A DNA stretch of 64,000 nt, taken from NCBI RefSeq assembly GCF_000011065.1, contig NC_004663.1, forward strand, positions 2,480,001 to 2,544,000, written 5' to 3'. The notes beneath the pieces are model-generated. The model saw nothing but the letters and a program-made list of their open reading frames with translations, searched no databases and was not told the origin of the DNA. This DNA comes from Bacteroides thetaiotaomicron VPI-5482. Lineage in GTDB: Bacteria; Bacteroidota; Bacteroidia; Bacteroidales; Bacteroidaceae. Positions 59,054 through 64,000 of this stretch are shown here, in pieces. The translations under genes were made by a program, and so were the position numbers. How positions within the stretch are numbered: the stretch's first letter is position 1; the number at the start of each line of letters is the position of its first letter.

Positions 59054-61216
59054 TCAAATCTTCTCTTCGTTGGCCGTATAAGGCAGCGTGAACCAAAAAG
59101 TACTCCCCTGACCCAGCCGTGAGACAGCACCGATCTTTCCTCCCATCCTTTCGACGATTGCCCGGCAAATGGTGAGTCCGAGTCCCGTGCCCTGCACAAA
59201 GCTGTTGAGTTTGACAAAATTCCCGAAGATTTCTTCCAACCGTTCCTCCGGTATCCCGCAACCGGTGTCGGTGACATAGAAATGCAGGAAACCGTCTTCG
59301 CGCACATCAAACCCGAACTCAATGCTGCCTTCCCCGGTAAACTTCACAGCATTATTCATCAGATTCATCATCACCTGTACCAGACGGTTACGGTCCGCCT
59401 TTACGACACATTCGGTCGTCCGGCGGTGATAGCAGATACAGATGCCGGACTTTTTATTCCTCAACCGGAACGTATCTTCGAGTTCGATAAACAGGCCGTG
59501 CACATCTATCGGGGCGTAGTCGAACTCCATCGTTCCGGCTTCGATCTTCGAAAGGTCGAGCACATCGCTGATAAGCTGCAACAGGAGTGTGTTGTTGTTT
59601 TCAATGATGTTGATATATTCCTGTTTCTCTTCCGAAATCCCCCTTTCCGCCGACACCAGCAGCGAGGAAAAGCCGACAATGGCGTTGAGGGGAGTGCGTA
59701 TTTCGTGGCTGATGTTGGCGAGGAAAGAAGATTTGAGCGTGTTCGCCTCCTCGGCTTTCACCTTTGCCTGTACGAGCGCTTCCTCCATTTCCTTTCGTTG
59801 GGTGACGGTCATCGAAGTGCCGATAAGGCTCAGCGGTTTTCCGTTCGCGTCGCGCTCGTCCACGGCTGCGCGCACTTCTACCCATTCATTCTGTTGCGGG
59901 GAAGGAAGCCACTGTCTGCCTACCCGATATTCCTCGCGCATTTTCTGCGTTTCGCCATTGGCGAGGTGCTCGAAGGCGTCCCGCACGCGTTCGCGGTCTT
60001 CATCGCAGATTTTCGCGAAACAGGCGGAGGTGGGCACGATAATCAGGTTGCCGTCATGCGTCACCTCCTCTTCGGTGACGTACAAGTCGTGGCTGACGTT
60101 GCACGAGAGGAGGCCGGTCCGCAAATCCCATTTCCAAGGGGTCATGTCGGCAGCGTCGAGGGCGGCGGACAACTTATGGTTGGTGGATTTCAGCATTTGC
60201 TGCGTCAGCACCAGTTCGGTATTGTCCACACCAAAGACATCGACGCAGCCTTTCGTTTTGGAATGTATGGAGATGACGGTCAGATGAGTTTTCGTCTTCT
60301 CCAGATAATACTGAAAGGTTATTTGCCTGTTGTCATTCAGTTCGCTGTACCTGTCGGGCAGTTCCGGCGAATAATCCGGATTGAGTTCGCTGTATTTCTT
60401 TCCCAGTATTTTTTCTTTGGGCAGGATGTATTTCTCGAAAGTGGGATTCACTTCCCGGTAGACATAGTCGATAATCCGGCCACCGGGGTCGAATATGAGC
60501 TCGACACGGGCATAGAGAACGGGCATGTTTTCGACCAGACTGCTATAGCTCCTCATGATCTCCAGCAGCCTGCTCCTCTCATGCAGCGCCCTCCGGAGCC
60601 ATATCACATAGATGACGGCCAGTGCCATCAAAGAGAAAAACAGGGCCAGATAATATTTGTTCCGCTCGAAAAAAGTGGGGGGCTTCATACCAAAAACAGT
60701 GTCGTCGGGACACAGGCCGAGCAACAGTCCGCTCTCTACGTAGTCGGCATAATTGATGACGGATGGGGGCGTCCCCATCGCTGTCGTTTCCACTCTGTGC
60801 GGATGCGACGCTCCGTCCAGGCGGCTTTTGATCACCGGGAGCAGATGTTTCTTTATTTCACTATCTGTCCAGAAATAGCCGCCGATCAACAGGAAAGGCA
60901 TCACTTCCTCCGCTTCTTTCCTGCATTGCGCACTGATCCAGCGCCTGTCGGACATGAAGACCTGTTTGCGCATATCCGGGACAACGGTCGCCATCAGTTC
61001 CATGTGCTCGGCACATATGTCAACCGGGCTGTTCTGGACGCGAAACTCTTTATAGACAGGGGCCATAAAGTCATCGCTCCACAGACAGTTTTCGGTATAA
61101 GAATTGATAATTAATAGTTGACAAGAAGAGGGGCGGCCGGCATAAATGTAAGTCTGAAATGCACTGATCAGAAAGATTGCAAGTGCCGCTGTTTTTCGAG
61201 TTATCCGCGCTTCCAT
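59054..61216 (-). CDS. Sensor histidine kinase with PAS domains
   Basis: A 720-residue membrane sensor. A signal-like segment (residues about 8-26), a periplasmic part (about 27-186), one membrane helix (187-207, YYLALFFSLMALAVIYVIWL), two PAS-like regions (about 225-330 and 350-475), the HisKA helix with SHEIRTPLN (His504), and the ATPase domain with NNAVKFTGEG, DTGCGIPEE and GTGLGLTICRA. No receiver or HTH follows, so it needs a separate regulator not seen here. The periplasmic part looks short compared with related Bacteroides kinases that have a full ABC-binding-protein-like domain. A segment bounded by inverted repeats lies 91 bases upstream. Confidence 0.9.
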   Translation of the reverse strand: MEARITRKTAALAIFLISAFQTYIYAGRPSSCQLLIINSYTENCLWSDDFMAPVYKEFRVQNSPVDICAEHMELMATVVPDMRKQVFMSDRRWISAQCRKEAEEVMPFLLIGGYFWTDSEIKKHLLPVIKSRLDGASHPHRVETTAMGTPPSVINYADYVESGLLLGLCPDDTVFGMKPPTFFERNKYYLALFFSLMALAVIYVIWLRRALHERSRLLEIMRSYSSLVENMPVLYARVELIFDPGGRIIDYVYREVNPTFEKYILPKEKILGKKYSELNPDYSPELPDRYSELNDNRQITFQYYLEKTKTHLTVISIHSKTKGCVDVFGVDNTELVLTQQMLKSTNHKLSAALDAADMTPWKWDLRTGLLSCNVSHDLYVTEEEVTHDGNLIIVPTSACFAKICDEDRERVRDAFEHLANGETQKMREEYRVGRQWLPSPQQNEWVEVRAAVDERDANGKPLSLIGTSMTVTQRKEMEEALVQAKVKAEEANTLKSSFLANISHEIRTPLNAIVGFSSLLVSAERGISEEKQEYINIIENNNTLLLQLISDVLDLSKIEAGTMEFDYAPIDVHGLFIELEDTFRLRNKKSGICICYHRRTTECVVKADRNRLVQVMMNLMNNAVKFTGEGSIEFGFDVREDGFLHFYVTDTGCGIPEERLEEIFGNFVKLNSFVQGTGLGLTICRAIVERMGGKIGAVSRLGQGSTFWFTLPYTANEEKI

Positions 61217-61306
61217 AAATAGTGATTGTTTTGATTGTTTGCGGAACCGATCACTGAATATCTTAAAATATTGCTATTAAATCTTTAAATATTACTATAC
61301 AAAAAT

Positions 61307-61737
61307 GTAAGTTCTGTAAGAACTTGGTAGAGCGACTTATCTGCCAGTTTATAATATATTACTAAAGAAATAAAAACAAACAGACTTATTAAAAGCCGTC
61401 ATCTGCATTCTCAGCTCGGAAAACGGATTCGTTTTACCCGAACTGAGAATGCAATAATTAGAATTTGTAAATAATGACGAACGTGCAATACGGTAGAAAC
61501 CGACAAAGGAAAACAAATAAATATCTAAAAGAGAAAACGTAGGATGTCAACATCGAATATGAAATCTGAGTGAACAATAAAACTTATTTTTCAGAATAAA
61601 AGCGTTTCTGCATGGTTTTCTCAATAATATGATTACATTTGTGGTGACATTATAACAAGGGAATAAAATGGAAGTCCATCGCTGATATCGAATCGTTTTT
61701 TTACGAATACAGACTACCAAGTTCTTACAGGACTTAC
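61307..61737. other. 431-bp segment bounded by 24-bp inverted repeats; candidate invertible promoter or MITE
   Basis: GTAAGTTCTGTAAGAACTTG (61307 onward, 24 bases to 61330) recurs inverted at 61714-61737 with one mismatch. Each repeat contains its own dyad AAGTTCTGTAAGAACTT. The enclosed 383 bases are AT-rich with a single good -7 box, TACATTTG at 61634-61641, pointing right, away from the kinase gene. I see no target duplication and no coding frame in it. Confidence 0.7.
61634..61641 (+). promoter_or_regulatory. -7 box TACATTTG inside the inverted-repeat segment
   Basis: TACATTTG fits TAnnTTTG. In the present orientation it reads toward the 3' end of the gene at 61785 (antisense); after inversion it would face the histidine kinase gene. 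Confidence 0.5.
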
Positions 61738-61784
61738 CTCATTCCGTCAGTTGTTCTTTCCTTTGTCCCGATCATTGTCGTCGC

Positions 61785-62450
61785 TCAAAGGTGTTCGTCG
61801 TCTTTACCTTCTTTTCCTTTTTCGTTCTTTTCCTCGTCTTTCATGCGCAATAATTTATCTTTACCGAAATTTATTTCTATCACCACTTTCTTGGGCGAGT
61901 CGATATGGTAACTCACAATTCCGGCATCTCTAATCAAGAACATAATAATGACAACCAGCATCCCGACCAGATTTTCGGCAAAGACACAATTGACGGACAC
62001 GCAGTGCGCTAAATTAAAAATCGTCGTCCAATTGGACATTCTCTTTCCCATCCAGGCCGAGTGGAAGCGCTTGATCGACGATGCCGAACAGTCCGAATGC
62101 TGCTGAAGATAAGCGTCGTCAAAGCCGTTATCCCGGCTGACTTTCATAATCGAATCGATGACTTTCTGTTTTTCTTCGTCATCACTGTGCTGCAAGCCAT
62201 TACATTGCTTTTTCTTCCATTGCTTCTCTTCGACTCTTTCCTGAAGGGCATCCCTGTTCTCGTCATACACGGACTTTTCGCCACTCTGATTTGCTTTTTT
62301 CTGACTCATGCTTTTCTGATTTGCTTTTTCCTGACTCATGCTTTTCTGATTTACTTTTTTCTGACTTGTACTTTTCTGATTTACAGTCCTTTTTACTTCA
62401 ATGTGTTGTTCTCTTTCACTACTGTTCTGGCAGTTTTCTTTTTTGTTCAT
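61785..62450 (-). CDS. HTH-like, membrane-anchored protein with N-terminal repeats
   Basis: A 221-residue protein of unknown function. Residues about 20-55 are three tandem copies of a decapeptide NQKSxSQxKx. Around residues 120-155, ASSIKRFHSAWMGKRMSNWT followed by TIFNLAHCVSVN resembles the second half of an Xre-type helix-turn-helix. A membrane segment follows (about 160-178, LVGMLVVIIMFLI), then a Lys/Glu/Asp-rich tail. It is divergent from the 62619 gene. The HTH and its link to the palindrome at 62508 are inference; a plus-strand frame overlaps it but is shorter and less convincing. Confidence 0.55.
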   Translation of the reverse strand: MNKKENCQNSSEREQHIEVKRTVNQKSTSQKKVNQKSMSQEKANQKSMSQKKANQSGEKSVYDENRDALQERVEEKQWKKKQCNGLQHSDDEEKQKVIDSIMKVSRDNGFDDAYLQQHSDCSASSIKRFHSAWMGKRMSNWTTIFNLAHCVSVNCVFAENLVGMLVVIIMFLIRDAGIVSYHIDSPKKVVIEINFGKDKLLRMKDEEKNEKGKEGKDDEHL

Positions 62451-62507
62451 TACTAATTATATTTAAATTAATCCGACAAAATTCGGGATTTACCTTTAAC
62501 ATTTTGG

Positions 62508-62557
62508 GTCACGCGTGACTCTTTCTACATATTTTTTCATTTTAGTCAAGCGTGAAC
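62508..62557. promoter_or_regulatory. Candidate operator: GTCACGCGTGAC palindrome and a degenerate second copy
   Basis: GTCACGCGTGAC (62508-62519) is a perfect 12-bp palindrome. A related GTCAAGCGTGAAC lies at 62545-62557, 37 bases on, in the -33 region of the promoter at 62580. Both stand between divergent genes. Confidence 0.5.
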
Positions 62558-62579
62558 GGTTTTTATTCTACCCACAGTC

Positions 62580-62587
62580 TACTTTTG
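62580..62587 (+). promoter_or_regulatory. -7 box TACTTTTG of the 62619 operon
   Basis: TACTTTTG fits TAnnTTTG and lies 31 bases before the ATG at 62619. Confidence 0.55.
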
Positions 62588-62618
62588 CCCCGAAATCAAT
62601 AAAAAACAATTGAATCAT

Positions 62619-62957
62619 ATGACTGAAATGAAAAAACAACATTCCCTCCCACGGGTACGGCTCATGAGGCGGGCCGCCGTCATCCGTCGCAACAATGACA
62701 TGAACCGGCGTGATGCGCTCATCATCGCCCACCGAATCGGTGGACTGATAAGGAAGATGCACAGGGAGAACGTGAAATTCTGCTACACCAAGCAGGACGG
62801 AACCGTGCGCCACGCTGTCGGCACGCTCACCGGATATCAACACAGTTTTCACCGCCCCTATATGCCACGACCGGAAAATACGTTTGTAGTCTACTACGAC
62901 CTCGAAGCCAAAGGGTGGCGCACGTTTCATGCCGAAAATTTCCTTTGCGTCGAATGA
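62619..62957 (+). CDS. SH3-barrel (WYL_2/DUF2693-like) protein
   Basis: A 112-residue basic protein. The first part is Arg-rich (VRLMRRAAVIRRNNDMNRRD), then a region matching what I remember of WYL_2/DUF2693 domains: KFCYTKQDGTVRHAVGTLTG and FVVYYDLEAKGWRTFHAENF. The domain is found in small Bacteroides mobile-element proteins. I chose ATG 62619; another ATG lies three codons later. The stop overlaps the next start by the ATGA arrangement. The role is unknown; nucleic acid or protein binding is plausible. Confidence 0.7.
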   Translation: MTEMKKQHSLPRVRLMRRAAVIRRNNDMNRRDALIIAHRIGGLIRKMHRENVKFCYTKQDGTVRHAVGTLTGYQHSFHRPYMPRPENTFVVYYDLEAKGWRTFHAENFLCVE

Positions 62958-63223
62958 GTTTCGAAGAGCAGATGAGATTCGGAGAGCAAATGAGTTTCGG
63001 GCAGCAGATAAATTTTGAAATGAGTTTCGGACAGCAGATAAGTTTTGGACAGCAAATGAATTTCGGAGAACAAATGACTTCAGAAGAACGAAAAGAATGG
63101 GAAACGCTTTGCAGAATGTATCATGTGGACTCTTTGTACGAAGCCATTCAAGGGTGTCGGGAGGAACTGGAGTTTCTCGTTCGCTGTGCCGAACGGCTCG
63201 AACCCCGTGCAGAGGAGGAATGA
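62954..63223 (+). CDS. Hexapeptide-repeat protein, 89 residues
   Basis: Starts in the stop of the preceding gene (ATGA overlap at 62954-62957), so translation is coupled. Residues 1-40 are six hexads of the type MSFGQQ/MNFGEQ, with one partial unit, made by an 18-bp DNA repeat. The rest (TSEERKEWETLCRMYHVDSL, then EAIQGCREELEFLVRCAERL) is helical and acidic. I do not recognise a family. Confidence 0.65.
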   Translation: MSFEEQMRFGEQMSFGQQINFEMSFGQQISFGQQMNFGEQMTSEERKEWETLCRMYHVDSLYEAIQGCREELEFLVRCAERLEPRAEEE

Positions 63224-63269
63224 GAAAGGTCAAAGACCGGAGTAAGCGGGCGGAACCGCCTCATGTCAG

Positions 63270-63361
63270 CGAGGAGGCTACGCCGTTTAACAGTCCTTGT
63301 TTATGCCGTTTCTACCTTGCAGGCTACGCCGTTTCTACCATGCAGGCTGCGCCGTTTATCC
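63270..63361. repeat. GGCTACGCCGTTT repeat cluster
   Basis: Four CGCCGTTT/TGCCGTTT units, three within AGGCTACGCCGTTT or AGGCTGCGCCGTTT, spaced 21-25 bases. The same family, opposite orientation, lies at 7341-7420. Confidence 0.7.
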
Positions 63362-63430
63362 CCGGTGGTTTCGGAAAAGGGATTTCTTTTTAACGAAGTA
63401 TAATTTTATTAACAATATAAAGAATAAAGT

Positions 63431-64000
63431 ATGGAAAATTGGAGATTTATCGAAGCAAATTCCGATTATATGGTTTCAGACCACGGGCGGATATTGAGTT
63501 TCAAAGGCAAATCGAAGTTGATAATCAGCAGCAGCATTACCGCAAAAGGTTATGAGTACGTGGCCATCCGCCAAAAGGGGATATACGTCGGCTACTCTGT
63601 ACACCGCTTAGTGGCAACAGCTTTTATCCCCAACCCGAAGCGTCTCCCCCAAGTGAACCACCTCGACGGAAACAAGCTCAACAACCACGTCGCCAACCTC
63701 GAATGGTGCGATGCCTACGACAATGTCATGCACGCCATCCGGACCGGTCTGCGTCCGTCGTCACCCGCCCTCTCCCCCGTCCCCTGTGCCACAACGGACG
63801 AGGCAGGAAATATCCTGCAAGCCTATCCATCCATGAACGCACTGGTAAAAGGGGAACAAATGAACCCTAAACAACGTAATTGGCTGGTGCTGCATTTATT
63901 ACACCCCGAAAGACTGAAGCAATCGGCCATGAAGAAAAAGTCAAGAGCCGAAAGAAGCGGTTCGGAAGAATGCTTTCTGATAGCACCCGAAATACCTGTG
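63431..64000 (+). CDS. HNH endonuclease with NUMOD4 motif, truncated by the window edge
   Basis: The frame is open from ATG 63431 to the end of the window (190 codons, no stop). The N-terminal NUMOD4-like motif is WRFIEANSDYMVSDHGRILS (about residues 4-23). The HNH_3 core has YSVHRLVATAFIPNPK (about 56-71), QVNHLDGNKLNNHVANLEWC (about 75-94) with the conserved His and Asn residues, and YDNVMHAIRTG. Such enzymes resemble phage homing endonucleases. The C-terminal part is Lys/Arg-rich. It may belong with the small genes before it or stand alone; 207 bases of repeats separate them. Confidence 0.88.
   Translation, partial: MENWRFIEANSDYMVSDHGRILSFKGKSKLIISSSITAKGYEYVAIRQKGIYVGYSVHRLVATAFIPNPKRLPQVNHLDGNKLNNHVANLEWCDAYDNVMHAIRTGLRPSSPALSPVPCATTDEAGNILQAYPSMNALVKGEQMNPKQRNWLVLHLLHPERLKQSAMKKKSRAERSGSEECFLIAPEIPV

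Noticed and set aside
58626..59081. 151-codon plus-strand frame overlapping the DUF4248 gene
   Set aside because: It runs in a different frame from the DUF4248 gene, through a MITE relic, with no motifs.
59282..61114. 610-codon plus-strand open frame opposite the histidine kinase
   Set aside because: The minus strand encodes a complete, motif-rich kinase here; the plus frame has no recognisable motifs and is a shadow of high-GC coding sequence.
61307..61737. Integron attC or phage attachment site
   Set aside because: Two inverted, not direct, copies and no integrase gene in the window; an invertible segment or MITE fits better.
62061..62456. 131-codon plus-strand hydrophobic frame opposite the 61785 gene
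   Set aside because: Repeated FFLTHAFLIC is the complement of the Lys/Gln-rich decapeptide repeat; the minus frame is longer and has an HTH-like segment.
62568..63233. 221-codon minus-strand frame opposite the SH3-fold and hexapeptide-repeat genes
   Set aside because: The plus-strand genes have a promoter, coupled starts and a recognisable domain; the minus frame merely mirrors the 18-bp repeat (RNSFxxx).
1..64000. tRNA or rRNA genes
   Set aside because: I scanned the gaps for cloverleaf-like arms with TTCGA loops and CCA ends and for rRNA signatures and found none; a tRNA search program would be decisive.

Overview
The window comes from a Bacteroides-type chromosome, probably a gut species of the thetaiotaomicron/ovatus kind. 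This rests on recognisable Bacteroidales families (DUF4290, DUF3843-like, DUF4248, smalltalk, HU-like proteins with a long acidic tail, DUF3987), on promoters carrying the Bacteroides -7 box TAnnTTTG, and on the general lack of strong Shine-Dalgarno sites. I have no database match, so the species is inferred. All positions were read by eye and ends may be off by a few bases.

Left part (1-15.2 kb) is mostly housekeeping: a truncated receiver-like protein, gdhA, an M24 peptidase, a CCA-adding-type nucleotidyltransferase, a lipoprotein, a DUF3843-like gene with a 45-residue basic gene behind it, ruvA, ddh, an IS1182-family element next to a decayed gene, a hemolysin III homologue, a membrane protein/Xre regulator pair and rpiA.

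Accessory region 1 (15.3-31.3 kb) holds the Bacteroides module DUF3987 / DUF4248 / HU-like protein / phage-type amidase / smalltalk peptide. A DUF1016 PDDEXK nuclease gene sits inside it between two copies of a GGACA repeat array with 10-bp period. Next comes a two-gene YD/RHS-repeat secreted protein system with a variable C-terminal toxin-like region and two related candidate immunity genes, then a complete IS256-family element with a 9-bp target duplication.

The core region (31.5-57.3 kb) contains a cobalamin riboswitch in front of nrdD-nrdG, an MFS exporter, the operon DUF4290-murA-rimM-M23 peptidase-dxr-rseP, tsaB divergent from yicC-gmk-nadD, an AAA ATPase, two metallophosphoesterases, menA (with an apparent frameshift), rfbA-rfbB and ppk1-PiT transporter. 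MurA has Asp where the fosfomycin-target Cys normally lies.

Accessory region 2 (57.3-64 kb) holds a second, reduced HU/DUF4248 locus with a tiny cationic peptide gene, a sensor histidine kinase, a 431-bp segment bounded by 24-bp inverted repeats that may be an invertible promoter (or a MITE), and a phage-like group: a repeat-bearing HTH/membrane protein, an SH3-fold (WYL_2-like) protein, a hexapeptide-repeat protein and an HNH endonuclease that runs off the end. Several dispersed repeat families (a ~205-bp MITE-like element, TAATAGG-type simple repeats, GGCTACGCCGTTT repeats) occupy the intergenic gaps.
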